Source: Marinoscillum pacificum
Lineage (GTDB): Bacteria > Bacteroidota > Bacteroidia > Cytophagales > Cyclobacteriaceae
Length of the DNA stretch: 64,000 nt
Assembly (NCBI RefSeq): GCF_024714495.1
Contig: NZ_JAMZMJ010000001.1
Coordinates: 186,001-250,000, forward strand
Reading direction: 5' to 3'
The position numbers and the translations under genes are program-made. Each line of letters begins with the position of its first letter. Position 1 is the first letter of the stretch. A model generated the notes under the pieces. That model saw only the letters and a program-made list of their open reading frames with translations. It did not search any database and was not told where the DNA came from. Shown piece by piece: positions 17,016 through 26,624 of this stretch.

Positions 17016-17210
17016 ATGCAAGAAGGAACTGTAAAGTTTTTCAACGAGTCAAAAGGATTTGGATTTATTAAACCAGCTGATCAAGGAGATGATATCTTCG
17101 TTCACTCAAGTGGACTTGTGGATGAAATCCGTGAGAATGACAGAGTTAAATTTGACCTAGAAAAAGGTAGAAAAGGAATGAACGCGGTTAACGTTGAAGT
17201 AATCGACTAA
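17016..17210 (+). CDS. Cold shock domain protein (CspA family)
   Basis: 64 residues, a complete single cold shock domain. The RNA-binding motifs are intact: RNP1 as KGFGFI (residues 13-18) and RNP2 as DIFVHSS (about 28-34). These proteins bind single-stranded RNA or DNA and melt secondary structure, acting as RNA chaperones in the cytoplasm. The gene is preceded by a long leader and followed by a good intrinsic terminator, so it is monocistronic. Confidence 0.95.
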   Translation: MQEGTVKFFNESKGFGFIKPADQGDDIFVHSSGLVDEIRENDRVKFDLEKGRKGMNAVNVEVID

Positions 17211-17236
17211 TTCTTATAAAATATTCCAGTTTTCAT

Positions 17237-17270
17237 AAAGCTGTTCACTTGTTAGTGTACAGCTTTTTTT
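17237..17270. terminator. Intrinsic terminator after the cold shock gene
   Basis: AAAGCTGT (17237-17244) pairs with ACAGCTTT (17259-17266); an inner CAC/GTG extends the stem after one mismatch, and a run of T follows. It also faces the 3' end of the convergent glpF-like gene, whose stop codon lies at its right edge. Confidence 0.85.
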
Positions 17271-17973
17271 ATGTCATCAGGTTATAACATAAACCTGCAA
17301 TTACGGCACCAATAATTGGTCCGATAACTGGTATCCATGAATAAGCCCAATTACTATCTCGTTTTCCAGGAATAGGAGCAATGGCATGAAAAATGCGTGG
17401 ACCTAAGTCTCTTGCTGGATTGATTGCGTATCCAGTACTTCCTCCTAATGACAGTCCTATACCAAGTACCAAAAGACCTACAGGAAGTGCATCAAGGGAG
17501 CCCAGCCCTTCACCACTTACTAGAAAGAATACCGCAAGAACAAGAATGAAGGTGCCAATGATCTCAGAAATTAGGTTGTCAAGAGTGCTTTTGATAGCTG
17601 GTCCTGTGCTAAACAGACCAAGTTTTGCATCGGCATTTTCTGTTTCTTTAAAATGAGGTCGATACTGCAAGAAAGTGGCAAAGGCGCCTAGAAAAGCACC
17701 AATCATTTGAGCGATAATGTAGCCCGGAACTTGTGCCCAGGGGAACTTTTCAGTAACAGCCAGCCCGATGGTTACTGCTGGATTGATATGTGCTCCACTG
17801 ATAGGACCAGCAATGTAAACTGCTACAAATACAGCTATTCCCCAACCAAAGGCTATAACAATCCATCCTGAATTATTTCCATAGGTTTTACTTAGTGAGA
17901 CATTGGCGTTAACACCGTTGCCAAGGACCATCAAAATGAATGTGCCAAGAATCTCTCCGAAAAATGGGATCAT
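17269..17973 (-). CDS. glpF: MIP family channel, glycerol facilitator-like
   Basis: 234 residues with six hydrophobic spans and the two MIP pore signatures: HINPAV (NPA at 64-66) and AINPARDLGPR (NPA at 185-187). The Asp directly after the second NPA-R (residue 189) is the usual mark of glycerol-conducting aquaglyceroporins rather than water-only aquaporins. It should mediate passive glycerol (and small polyol) uptake across the inner membrane. No glycerol kinase or dehydrogenase gene lies nearby, so the pathway link is from family knowledge only. Its 3' end abuts the cold shock terminator. Confidence 0.9.
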   Translation of the reverse strand: MIPFFGEILGTFILMVLGNGVNANVSLSKTYGNNSGWIVIAFGWGIAVFVAVYIAGPISGAHINPAVTIGLAVTEKFPWAQVPGYIIAQMIGAFLGAFATFLQYRPHFKETENADAKLGLFSTGPAIKSTLDNLISEIIGTFILVLAVFFLVSGEGLGSLDALPVGLLVLGIGLSLGGSTGYAINPARDLGPRIFHAIAPIPGKRDSNWAYSWIPVIGPIIGAVIAGLCYNLMT

Positions 17974-18106
17974 GTAAGTGTTTATTGAGTTAATCTAATA
18001 TAGGTAAAATTCAAGAGCTGAGAAACTATTGACTATTCAAGAACTGGATAGTAGGGTAATTCATGGACCTACCGTTTTACTGAAAACCAATCATAACTAA
18101 CACAAC

Positions 18107-19812
18107 ATGAAACTATCAAATCGAATCAATAGGTTTAAAATATTCCGAGTCGGTTTACTCCTTTTGGCGCTATGTGCTCTACATGCTCAAGCACAAATTA
18201 CATGGACAGGAACTACAGATGCTGATTGGGGCACAGCCTCTAACTGGGAAGGTGGCTCTGTTCCTGGTGCTAGTGATGACGTAATCATTCCTGCTACGTC
18301 TCAATCAAACTATAAAGCACCAACCATCGCTACTGATGCTAGTTTTGAAGTTAATAACCTTACTGTAGCTGAAAGTGGACGATTAGAGATAGGAGGGGAA
18401 AGTGCTACTTTAAAGGTAAACGGGTTTACTGAAAATGGCGGATTAATTCGTGCAAATACCAACTGTTCATTAGTCTTATTGGGAAGTTACTCTAGTATTG
18501 GTTCTGGAACAGTCGCCAATTCACGTTCTGTTTATGGGAATTCAAACTACAGTATTTACGCTATTCCATTCACCGATGGAAATGTTGGGTTGTTTAATGG
18601 GGTCTATGCTTATTTATGGGATAACGAAACTGGAGATTTCGAAGCATTGGACTATTCAAATGCGACCACCCCAGGAGTTGGTTATTTTGTATCACTTAAT
18701 GGCTATGGTCAAGAAGTTTTTACACTTGGATTTGCGGGAAGCCCCGTTGGTGCTGCGGTAAGTGTGCCGGTAACACAAGGGACTTCTGATAACTTTAATT
18801 TGGTAGGGAATCCTTATACTGCAGCAATAAGTGTTGCAGAATTCTTAAATAATTCAACAAATTCCACCAATACAACCGGAGTAGTTTACTTCTGGGATGA
18901 TGGAGGACAAAACAATGGGAATTTTAGAGGTGGAGATTTTATTACAGCTAATGCTCTCGGTGCTGTAGGTACAAACAGCTTGAGTGATGGTGTAACTGGT
19001 GCAAAAGGTACCGGAGTGTATGATGGATACATTACCTCAATGCAAGGATTCTATATTGAGGCTACAACTAATGGAGACGTATCCTTTACTCAAGCATGCA
19101 AGTGGCTGGAAATAACAATAATGCCAACTTTTATAGAGCTTCTAGCACCTTACAGCAGCCAAAAATCAAATTAGCTTTAGCAGGTGATCAATTTGAAAGT
19201 GAAACACTTGTAGCATTTGATTTATTAGCGACTAATGATATAGATTATGCGCTTGATGCTAAAAGAAAATTAGCCAATACAGCAGTCTCCCTGTATTCAA
19301 TCAATAATGGGGTTGAGTTAGCTATTCAGGCATTGGGTTTGTCAAGTTTAGACGATATTACTATTCCACTAGGATATACGGTGAAAGAATCTGGAGATTA
19401 TCTCATCAAAACAAAACAACTAGAAGGTATTAATGAAGACTTGAGTGTGTGGCTGGTGGATTTGGAAAGCAATACTTCCTATAATCTACAGGAGAACGTT
19501 GATATCAGTGTTCATCTGGATAAAAAAGCTAGTGACAAGCGATTCGCTTTGAAAGTTCTATCTAGTCGTGTACTGGCAGAAACTAATATGGCATCAGATC
19601 TCACATTGTTAAAAGCTAATGAAAGAGGATTGACTATTAGATATGCCAAAAAAGACCAGTATATTACTGTTTATGATGTCAACGGGCGTGTTCATTTCAA
19701 CAAGACAATCTATGGAGAAGAGCAGCCTGTTTCAGTTGATGTAAAGCTGAATAGACATCAGGTATATATCCTCAAGGTAGGTAACGAGAGTTTGAAATTC
19801 TCCATTAAATAA
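18107..19812 (+). pseudogene. Frameshifted T9SS-type surface protein
   Basis: One protein of about 568 residues is split between two frames. The first part (18107 to about 19096) has a signal peptide (to about AQAQ), a WTGTTDADWGTASNW motif typical of Bacteroidota surface proteins and an all-beta domain ending DVSFTQA. The second part continues from 19096 in the -1 frame as MQVAGNNNNANFYRAS, a beta domain and a C-terminal T9SS-like tail (from about LTLLKANERG to LKFSIK). At 19091-19099 the sequence reads CAAGCATGCAA; one extra A (CAAGCAATGCAA) would join both frames cleanly. No slippery heptamer is visible, so a true deletion or a sequencing error is more likely than programmed frameshifting. 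A small PID-CTERM-like gene follows by 25 bp. Confidence 0.75.
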
Positions 19813-19837
19813 GTCCTTCACCCAACTACGAACTATT

Positions 19838-20002
19838 ATGAAAATTAAGGTTATAACCTCTGTAATATTGTTGATGTCGGTATTTCCAATGATGGCTCAA
19901 AGTGCTCCACCTGCAACTCCTATTGATGGTGGACTATCGATTTTGTTGGCTGCTGGAGGTATCTACGGAGTTAAGAAACTACGTGATCATCGAAGAAAAT
20001 GA
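19838..20002 (+). CDS. 54-residue PID-CTERM-like exported protein
   Basis: 54 residues: a signal peptide (MKIKVITSVILLMSVFPMMA), a short Ser/Ala/Pro stretch (QSAPPATP), then the motif PIDGGLSILLAAGGIYGVKK and a basic end (LRDHRRK). The C-terminal half is a PID-GG motif plus transmembrane helix plus positive tail, the tripartite plan of sorting signals such as PEP-CTERM; the PID form is, from memory, described for Bacteroidota. The protein is almost nothing but a signal peptide and a sorting signal. It follows the frameshifted T9SS protein gene by 25 bp and is probably co-transcribed. The processing enzyme is not in this window. Confidence 0.75.
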   Translation: MKIKVITSVILLMSVFPMMAQSAPPATPIDGGLSILLAAGGIYGVKKLRDHRRK

Positions 20003-20127
20003 TTGAGTTATTAAAGTCACGATTGAATGAAAAATCTTTTATTTAGCGCAATTCTCTCATTCGACTGGTAATATACAGCTAGTTCTTCTTAGAGAATTCC
20101 TGATTGTAAGGCATTTAAGAAAAAGGG

Positions 20128-20166
20128 AAGAGGCCGTTCAAAATACTTTTGAAACGGCCTCTTTTG
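20128..20166. terminator. Bidirectional intrinsic terminator
   Basis: AAGAGGCCGTT (20128-20138) pairs with AACGGCCTCTT (20153-20163), extended inward by CAAAA/TTTTG around one bulged A, with A-rich and T-rich flanks. It lies between the PID-CTERM-like gene and the convergent permease gene. Confidence 0.85.
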
Positions 20167-20167
20167 T

Positions 20168-22564
20168 TTATTCATCTCTTAGTGATTTGACCGGATTAGC
20201 TAACGCTGCATTGATTGACTTGTAACTAATTGCAATCAGTGCGATAAGTAGCGCTCCAATTCCTGCAAATAAGAATGTAGCTAAACTTTCAAACCCCAAT
20301 AGATCTATTCTGTATTGGAAATCGCTAATCCACCGCTTCGTAAACAAATAGGCTACAGGCCAGGCAATAAGATTGGCGACAATAATCAACCACACGAATT
20401 CTTTCATGATTAGAGAAACAATTTGTCCAATGGTGGAGCCTAAAACTTTACGTACTCCAATTTCTTTCTTACGTTGCTCCACCATGAAGAAAGATAGACC
20501 GAATAGTCCCAAAGCAGAAAGCACAATGGACAACCAGGTGAAAGTGCTCACCAACGTGGCGAAGAACTCGTCTGATGCATAGATCTGATCAAATTCCTGA
20601 TCAAAGAACTGGTAGTCAAAAGGGTAATTTGGAAAACGATCATTCCATGTGGCTTGTAAAAAGTCCATGGTAGATTTCACGTTTTCAGGGCTCACCTTCA
20701 CATTGAAATTGCTATTTGGTCCAGGATTGTAATAAACCATTAATGGTTCAATCTTGTGACGCATGCTGGAGAAATGGAAGTCCTCGATTACTCCAATCAC
20801 TGTTCGTGTGGTATTACTTCCAAAGACTAATTTCTTACCAACAGCTTCTTCCCAGCCAAGTGATTCCATCATTGCTTGATTAATAATGATTGATTCCTGT
20901 TGGTCTGAACCAAAGCTAGGGTCATAGTTTCGACCATTTGCCAATTGGATGCCCATGGTTTCCAAATAGTTTTCATCCATGGACATGACACTTACAATCC
21001 ATGGCTCGTCTTGATTTCCGCCTTCTACATTAACACCACCACGTCCAAAAGTACGCCCTGGCATGTTGTTGCTAAAGGAAGTATGCAATACCGCTGGATT
21101 GCCTTCTAGCTCTTGTTGGAAGCTTTCTATTCTGTCAGCCAAACCAGGATCTCCTACATTGATATTAATAACCTGATCCTTTTCAAATCCGAGGTGCTTG
21201 TTCTTTATGAAATCAATTTGTTTGGAAACTATCAACGTAGTACAAATCATGCCTATGGCTGCTACGAACTGCATTACAACAAGCGTTTTTCTGAGCCATA
21301 TACCTTTATTACTCGTTTGGAATTTGCCTCGAACTATGTTGACTGATTTGATGCTGGACAAAACAAAAGCTGGATAAACACCTGCTAATGCTCCGATGAT
21401 AATCGCCAGAGCAATTAGTGATAAAAGAGCAAGAGGATTGTTGCTGACCAATGCAAGAAGATCGAAGTTCATATCTAATCCGACGACCTCAACAAGTGCA
21501 TAAACTACTCCGATGGATAAAACCATAGCACCTATGGACATCAGGATAGACTCAGTCATATGCTGACTAATTAATAATCCCTTAGAACTACCAACTACTT
21601 TGCGAATTCCGACTTCTTTGGCTCGGGCCGTAGACTGTGCCGTAGTTAAGTTGACGAAATTGAATGTAGCAATCAACAGAATGAATAAAGCCACTCCGGT
21701 AAGAGCATAGACATAAAGTTGATCGCCTTTATGCTGATGATAAAAGTCAAATAAGATGCCAGCGCTCCCCAAATGGATTTCTTCAACAGGTTGAAGTTGG
21801 GGTATCCAGAAATCGTTGACATCATTGGCTAGGGCGATTTCACTCATTTTCTGTTCTACAGAAGCCTCATCGGCTCCTTCTGCAAGTACAGCATAGCCCA
21901 CCGTTCCTAAGCCATTCCATGAGTTGATGTATTGCGCTAAGGAAGAATCTGAGTGGGCAGGATATAAGGAGAGAAGTGCATCAAACTCTAAATGAGAGTT
22001 TTGGGTAATGTCGTCCATTAGACCAACTACTTCCCAGGAGTCACCATCTATATCCAGTACTTCTCCAATTTTATCACTTTGTCCAAAAATGGTTTTTGCG
22101 AAGGATTCCGAAAGAATCATTTTGTGAGGTTGATTGAACTTTTTAAGTGCTTCTTCACGATTCTGAACAGGCAAATCGAAGATATCAAAGAAGTCATTTT
22201 CTACATATAATCCATGTTGAGAATAATATCCTTGATCACCTTTTTCCATACGCTGTTCTCCTGCATAGAGCACTCTTGACGCAGTTTCTACTTCAGGAAT
22301 TTCTTGCTGGGCTGCACGTGGCATGTATGGATTGGTTATGGCAACCTGATTGCTGGTTACACCCAGAGCTTCGTCGATCGTTGTAAATCGATAGGTTCTG
22401 CTTGATTTACTATGCCATCGATCATAGGACAAGTCATTGTAAACAGAGAAAGCAAGAATGATGAATGTAGAAAAGCCAAGAACCAAACCAATGGTGTTGA
22501 TGGCTGTCGTTAGTCTGTTTTTCCTGAAATTGCGCAAAGCAACCAGAATAAAGGTTTTTAGCAT
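20168..22564 (-). CDS. FtsX/MacB-type ABC transporter permease
   Basis: 798 residues, the usual size of the large Bacteroidota permeases with a duplicated MacB layout. Order: one membrane span (about 20-42), a periplasmic MacB-like domain (about 45-270), an FtsX block with three spans (about 285-400) containing ARAKEVGIRKVVGSS, a further span (about 428-452), a second periplasmic domain (about 455-660) and a second FtsX block with the matching RKKEIGVRKVLGST motif. Such proteins work with a separate ATPase as mechanotransmission machines exporting lipoproteins, peptides or drugs. No ATPase gene is adjacent. The substrate is unknown. Confidence 0.9.
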   Translation of the reverse strand: MLKTFILVALRNFRKNRLTTAINTIGLVLGFSTFIILAFSVYNDLSYDRWHSKSSRTYRFTTIDEALGVTSNQVAITNPYMPRAAQQEIPEVETASRVLYAGEQRMEKGDQGYYSQHGLYVENDFFDIFDLPVQNREEALKKFNQPHKMILSESFAKTIFGQSDKIGEVLDIDGDSWEVVGLMDDITQNSHLEFDALLSLYPAHSDSSLAQYINSWNGLGTVGYAVLAEGADEASVEQKMSEIALANDVNDFWIPQLQPVEEIHLGSAGILFDFYHQHKGDQLYVYALTGVALFILLIATFNFVNLTTAQSTARAKEVGIRKVVGSSKGLLISQHMTESILMSIGAMVLSIGVVYALVEVVGLDMNFDLLALVSNNPLALLSLIALAIIIGALAGVYPAFVLSSIKSVNIVRGKFQTSNKGIWLRKTLVVMQFVAAIGMICTTLIVSKQIDFIKNKHLGFEKDQVININVGDPGLADRIESFQQELEGNPAVLHTSFSNNMPGRTFGRGGVNVEGGNQDEPWIVSVMSMDENYLETMGIQLANGRNYDPSFGSDQQESIIINQAMMESLGWEEAVGKKLVFGSNTTRTVIGVIEDFHFSSMRHKIEPLMVYYNPGPNSNFNVKVSPENVKSTMDFLQATWNDRFPNYPFDYQFFDQEFDQIYASDEFFATLVSTFTWLSIVLSALGLFGLSFFMVEQRKKEIGVRKVLGSTIGQIVSLIMKEFVWLIIVANLIAWPVAYLFTKRWISDFQYRIDLLGFESLATFLFAGIGALLIALIAISYKSINAALANPVKSLRDE

Positions 22565-22666
22565 GATAGTTTGAGTTAGATTGATCTAATTGAACTTACG
22601 AAATCAATAAATCAAAAGCTATAATGCTTACACCAGTGGATAGGTGAATCTTTAAAAGGAACCAGT

Positions 22667-22873
22667 TTAACGTTTTTTAAGATGCAATACCTGCATCAAC
22701 ACACCTATAAGCAACAAAGTGGGGAGAATAAATAAGAAGTAAGCAGGCTCTAATCGCAACCCTAAACTCCAACCGTTACCACTTGCACCAGTAAAAGTTT
22801 GAAAATCAATACTCATGAGCAAAACAAGTATTGAAATCAAAAATCCGACTAACCAAACATGTTTATTTGTCAT
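22667..22873 (-). CDS. Small two-span membrane protein, unknown function
   Basis: 68 residues with two hydrophobic segments (about 6-22, VWLVGFLISILVLLMSI, and about 45-62, AYFLFILPTLLLIGVLM), a Gly/Ser-rich loop between them and a basic C-terminus (HLKKR). No family recognised. ATG start; 28 bp downstream of the WD40 gene on the same strand, so it may share its transcript. Hydrophobicity pattern and spacing support a real gene. Confidence 0.55.
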   Translation of the reverse strand: MTNKHVWLVGFLISILVLLMSIDFQTFTGASGNGWSLGLRLEPAYFLFILPTLLLIGVLMQVLHLKKR

Positions 22874-22901
22874 TTATCTAAGATACATCTACACTTTGAA
22901 T

Positions 22902-24221
22902 CTATTTACTTTCTAAAGAAACATCGCTTAAAGGACAAGTCTTGGTATACGGTATGCCTGTTCCGACGAATTCAATCCATTCTTCTTCAGTAAGGTCCCT
23001 ACTTACAAGCTGGCATACTCTATCAGCCAATTCTTTAGGGTCTACTGGCCAAAAACGAATGGAGTTATCCCTTGAGCCTGAGATGACTCTTTTCCCATCA
23101 GGGGAGAAGCATGCAGACATGACCCAATCCTCATGATCGTCCAGTATCAAAGGAAGTTTTCTTGGATCATTGATGTCCCAAACTCTTACAGAGCCATCTC
23201 TACTTGAGGAGAGCAATTTGGTGTCATCCAAGTTGAAATCCACATCTGTGATGGCTGATTGGTGCCCGCTTATGATTCGTATCATTTGATGTTTGATCAG
23301 ATCGTAAAGCACCACATCACCTTTTTCTCGCCCCAAGGCCAAGGTTTTAAAATCAGAACTTATAGCCATAGTGTTTATAGCAAAAGCTTCTTCGATGTAA
23401 AGTTTTCTGGCTAGGGTGTCTTCCCAAAATTGAACATTTCCTTGGGCTGTACCTGCCAATATTTCATCATTAGATTTGTTTACTTCCATGGTAGTTACCT
23501 TGTCCATGGTTCGTCCTATGACTCGCTCCTTACCAAAACCTTTGATTTTGAGTTCTCCTTTTTTAGTCACCACGGCAACTTTATTCTCTCCAGGCATGAA
23601 AACACCGGACTGTACCAATTCTGTGTCTTTAGCTACTGCTGGTCTCTCATCACTGGAGTCTTGTGTTCTATTATCCAAAATGATAATGCCCTGATCTTTG
23701 GTAACTACAAGAATCCAATTACCATCGTCAGAGATGTCAAGCGATCGGACCAGGTACTTTCCTTCATATATTACCTCTGGTGTATTAAATTCTTCCTCCA
23801 GCTTCCATCTCAGTACTTTTCCATCAGATCCGGCAGTGTAAAAGGTGTTTTCATCAGTGCCATATTGAACGGACATGACTGATTCATCATGACCCAATGC
23901 TTGATTATAAGATTGTTTATTGACTGGATCATATCCCAGGTATTTGTTGGCGTAGTATAGGGCTTGGTAGACATTTAAGTGTGAGACCAGGCGATCACCA
24001 GGATTTTCAATCCAAAAATTATAGGCCTGTCTGGCAACCAGAGCCTTCTTTTCAGGAAAATAGGAAGGTGTCAATAAGGAACGTTGCGCCATAGACTGGA
24101 CCAACTCTGTAGTTCTTAGTACTTCAATTTGGCTTTGGAGATCAAGTGATTGATTTTGAGCACCTGATAGAAAGTATGAAGTCAACAATAGTAGGGCCAA
24201 AAAAGGATTACGCTTCATCAT
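22902..24221 (-). CDS. Exported WD40 beta-propeller protein
   Basis: 439 residues. A signal peptide (to about SGAQ, residue 22) is followed by a helical segment (about 25-100) and seven WD-type repeats (about 110-395), enough for one closed propeller. The clearest are GSDGKVLRWKL, SRDGSVRVWDI and GSRDNSIRFWPV. The tail (LTEEEWIEFVGTGIPYTKTC) is a motif often seen after propellers in bacterial WD40 proteins. It is probably a periplasmic protein-interaction platform; no partner is evident. It is divergent from the GH3 gene across a 96-bp gap. Confidence 0.85.
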   Translation of the reverse strand: MMKRNPFLALLLLTSYFLSGAQNQSLDLQSQIEVLRTTELVQSMAQRSLLTPSYFPEKKALVARQAYNFWIENPGDRLVSHLNVYQALYYANKYLGYDPVNKQSYNQALGHDESVMSVQYGTDENTFYTAGSDGKVLRWKLEEEFNTPEVIYEGKYLVRSLDISDDGNWILVVTKDQGIIILDNRTQDSSDERPAVAKDTELVQSGVFMPGENKVAVVTKKGELKIKGFGKERVIGRTMDKVTTMEVNKSNDEILAGTAQGNVQFWEDTLARKLYIEEAFAINTMAISSDFKTLALGREKGDVVLYDLIKHQMIRIISGHQSAITDVDFNLDDTKLLSSSRDGSVRVWDINDPRKLPLILDDHEDWVMSACFSPDGKRVISGSRDNSIRFWPVDPKELADRVCQLVSRDLTEEEWIEFVGTGIPYTKTCPLSDVSLESK

Positions 24222-24317
24222 TATAGCATTCGGTTTAGTTAAAGATACCTGTTTTATCCATGATTTCTAAGAACATTTTTGCCACTAATTGTTTATTAAA
24301 GGAACGAATCAACCACT

Positions 24318-25844
24318 ATGTCATTTACTGCATCACTCATTCACGGAGCTTTAAACCTAAATCAGAAACTATCTTTTGAGTTTAGGACTCCACAAGAATA
24401 TCAGATTAATCAATTAAAAACGCTTTTAGATAAAGCCAAGGGAACGGCTTTTGGGAAGTTTTATGGATTCTCGGAGTTACTGAAAGAAGAGGATGTGGAA
24501 GCAGGATTTAAGCGAGCCGTGCCTATTGTAGATTATCATCAAATGAATGAAAGATGGTGGTCTCAGCAGCAAATCAATCCAGATATCACCTGGCCAGGTA
24601 AACCTGATTTCTTTGCGTTGAGCAGCGGTACCACAGGCAAATCCAGTAAGCGCATTCCGATTACAGATGACTTTATTCAAAGTATGCGTGATGTTGGGAC
24701 AAGCATGATCCAATCTCTACCAAATTTCGAATTTCCAAAAGAACTTTTTGAAACAGAAATATTGATGCTTAGTAGTTCTGCCAACCTTAATGAGCATAAT
24801 GGACATAAGGAGGGAGAAATAAGTGGAATTAATGTGTCCAATTTCCCTGGATGGTATGATTGGTTTTATAGACCTGGAAAGGAAATAGCCGCCATAGATG
24901 ATTGGGATGAGCGGATTGCCCGAATCATAGAAGAAGCTCCTAATTGGAACATTGGAGCCATTGCAGGTATCCCATCATGGGTACTAACGATGCTTCAGGA
25001 AATCGTGAAGGCACATAATCTCAAAACCATACATGACATTTGGCCAAACCTGACGGTGTATGCATCTGGTGGTGTGGCATTCGATACCTACAAGAAAGGA
25101 TTTGAGAAGATAAGTGCCAAGCCAATAACCATTATAGATACTTATTTAGCTTCTGAAGGCTTTTTCTCGTATGGCGCCAGACCGGACACTATGAGCATGC
25201 AATTGGCCGTAAATCATGGTTATTACTATGAGTTCATTCCTTTTGATGAGCGTGGGGTTGATGAAATGGGTAATCTGTTAGATGATCCTTTGTCTCTTTC
25301 TTTATCCGAAGTGGAGGTTAATCAGGAATATGTATTGGTAATCAGTAGCTGTGCTGGAGCATGGCGCTATATCATCGGTGATGTCATCAAATTTACCAGC
25401 ATTGATCCTCATGAGGTTAAAATTACAGGTAGAACTAAGTTCTTTTTGAATGTAGTAGGGTCTCAATTGTCTGAAGAGAAAATGGATGCCGCAATTGTTG
25501 AGGTGAGTAATCAGTTGGAAGTCGAAGTGAGTGAATATATGGTAGGGGCTCTGCAGGATGATAAGGAGGAATATTATCATCAATGGGTTGTGGTTTCTGA
25601 TGATGAAATAAATAATCTAGCATTTAGAAATCAACTAGATGATGAGCTGAAAAGTGCAAATAAGAACTATAAAGTAGCTAGAAGTAAAGCGCTACGTGAT
25701 CTCAGGGTTGAAAGTATCTCTAAAGCCCAATATCATGCTTACCTTGAATCTACTAAAAAGAAAGGTGGTCAAGTAAAAACACCGAAGGTAATGGGGAAGG
25801 AAAAATTAGAGGAATTAATGCAATTCATAGCATCAAATTCCTGA
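24318..25844 (+). CDS. GH3 family acyl-adenylate/amido-synthetase-like protein
   Basis: 508 residues, full length for the GH3 family. It shows the adenylate-binding motif SSGTTGKSSKRIPIT (about residues 102-116), a YASGGVAFD segment, YLASEGFFSYG (acyl-adenylate pocket) and WRYIIGDVIKFT. Plant GH3 enzymes adenylate carboxylic acids such as auxin or jasmonate and conjugate them to amino acids. The bacterial members are common in Bacteroidota, but their substrates are, to my knowledge, unsettled. No signal peptide. The 3' end overlaps the convergent metallopeptidase-like gene by 12 bp. Confidence 0.9.
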   Translation: MSFTASLIHGALNLNQKLSFEFRTPQEYQINQLKTLLDKAKGTAFGKFYGFSELLKEEDVEAGFKRAVPIVDYHQMNERWWSQQQINPDITWPGKPDFFALSSGTTGKSSKRIPITDDFIQSMRDVGTSMIQSLPNFEFPKELFETEILMLSSSANLNEHNGHKEGEISGINVSNFPGWYDWFYRPGKEIAAIDDWDERIARIIEEAPNWNIGAIAGIPSWVLTMLQEIVKAHNLKTIHDIWPNLTVYASGGVAFDTYKKGFEKISAKPITIIDTYLASEGFFSYGARPDTMSMQLAVNHGYYYEFIPFDERGVDEMGNLLDDPLSLSLSEVEVNQEYVLVISSCAGAWRYIIGDVIKFTSIDPHEVKITGRTKFFLNVVGSQLSEEKMDAAIVEVSNQLEVEVSEYMVGALQDDKEEYYHQWVVVSDDEINNLAFRNQLDDELKSANKNYKVARSKALRDLRVESISKAQYHAYLESTKKKGGQVKTPKVMGKEKLEELMQFIASNS

Positions 25845-26507
25845 TGCTTCTGTTTCAAGAGATTCAATTTCTTCCAAAGGCATGTAGAATTCTTTGATTT
25901 TGTCCTGATAGGAGCTGTCTTTGAATTCACTTTCCATCAGAAATCGCTTGCTTGCTAGTATTTCTTCCTTGAAACCATATTTGATTGCGATTTGATCTGC
26001 GGCATGTTCCACTTTGCGCTTAAAATCATCAAACCACATGTATTTGATGCCAAACTCAATCATTTCAAAGTTGGAATGCGGCTGGTAATCCACTAAATGT
26101 CCCAGCTCATGAGCGAACCAACCCATTAGTATATCTTCAGATAAATCTTCGAGACGGGTATCGCTATCACGAACAAACTCACCGATTTTGACCTGGTATT
26201 TTTTCACTCCATTGAACAGGTTGTCCATCCCAACGATAGGCTGAGCCTGCATTGTAGATTCTTTGATTTGACCTTGTACCAGAACAATTTGATATTCATG
26301 AAGGCTGTGGTAGCGCTCTACTACTTTTTCAAAGGCACGGATAATCTTTTCACTTCGGATATTTTCAGCAGTGACATTCTTGGCATTGGTTATTTGAGTA
26401 AACGGTTTATCCTGCGGAGTAATTGCAAATAACAAAGCAAACCCTGCAGGAAGTATGAGCCGAATGAAACTCAACCACATGATATGTAAGGATTTAGTAA
26501 TAATCAT
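25833..26507 (-). CDS. Membrane-anchored HExxH metallopeptidase-like protein
   Basis: 224 residues. An N-terminal signal/anchor (about 9-30, MWLSFIRLILPAGFALLFAI) precedes a domain with the zinc-peptidase motif HELGHLVDY (about residues 129-137) and a downstream HAADQIAIKYGF that could supply the third ligand or the catalytic Asp, as in minigluzincins. I cannot place it in a named peptidase family. The start is the first ATG; the ATG nine codons in would give a more compact signal peptide. It is convergent with the GH3 gene, overlapping by 12 bp. Confidence 0.75.
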   Translation of the reverse strand: MIITKSLHIMWLSFIRLILPAGFALLFAITPQDKPFTQITNAKNVTAENIRSEKIIRAFEKVVERYHSLHEYQIVLVQGQIKESTMQAQPIVGMDNLFNGVKKYQVKIGEFVRDSDTRLEDLSEDILMGWFAHELGHLVDYQPHSNFEMIEFGIKYMWFDDFKRKVEHAADQIAIKYGFKEEILASKRFLMESEFKDSSYQDKIKEFYMPLEEIESLETEASGI

Positions 26508-26624
26508 CAGTCAAATAAACAGTGTTTCACAATAATCGTTCCATCACTTTGAATGGATGGGAATAAAATGGGCTGGAAGAGTGGCAAACTTAACATTTAA
26601 GCAATTCATTTTATCTTCACATCG

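Noticed and set aside
19085-19110. Programmed -1 frameshift in the T9SS protein gene
   Set aside because: No X-XXY-YYZ slippery site and no clear downstream stem; a one-base deletion explains the data more simply.
23430-23882. 150-codon + strand frame opposite the WD40 gene
   Set aside because: It lies entirely inside the WD40 coding sequence in antisense and encodes an improbable Cys/Phe/Tyr-rich product.
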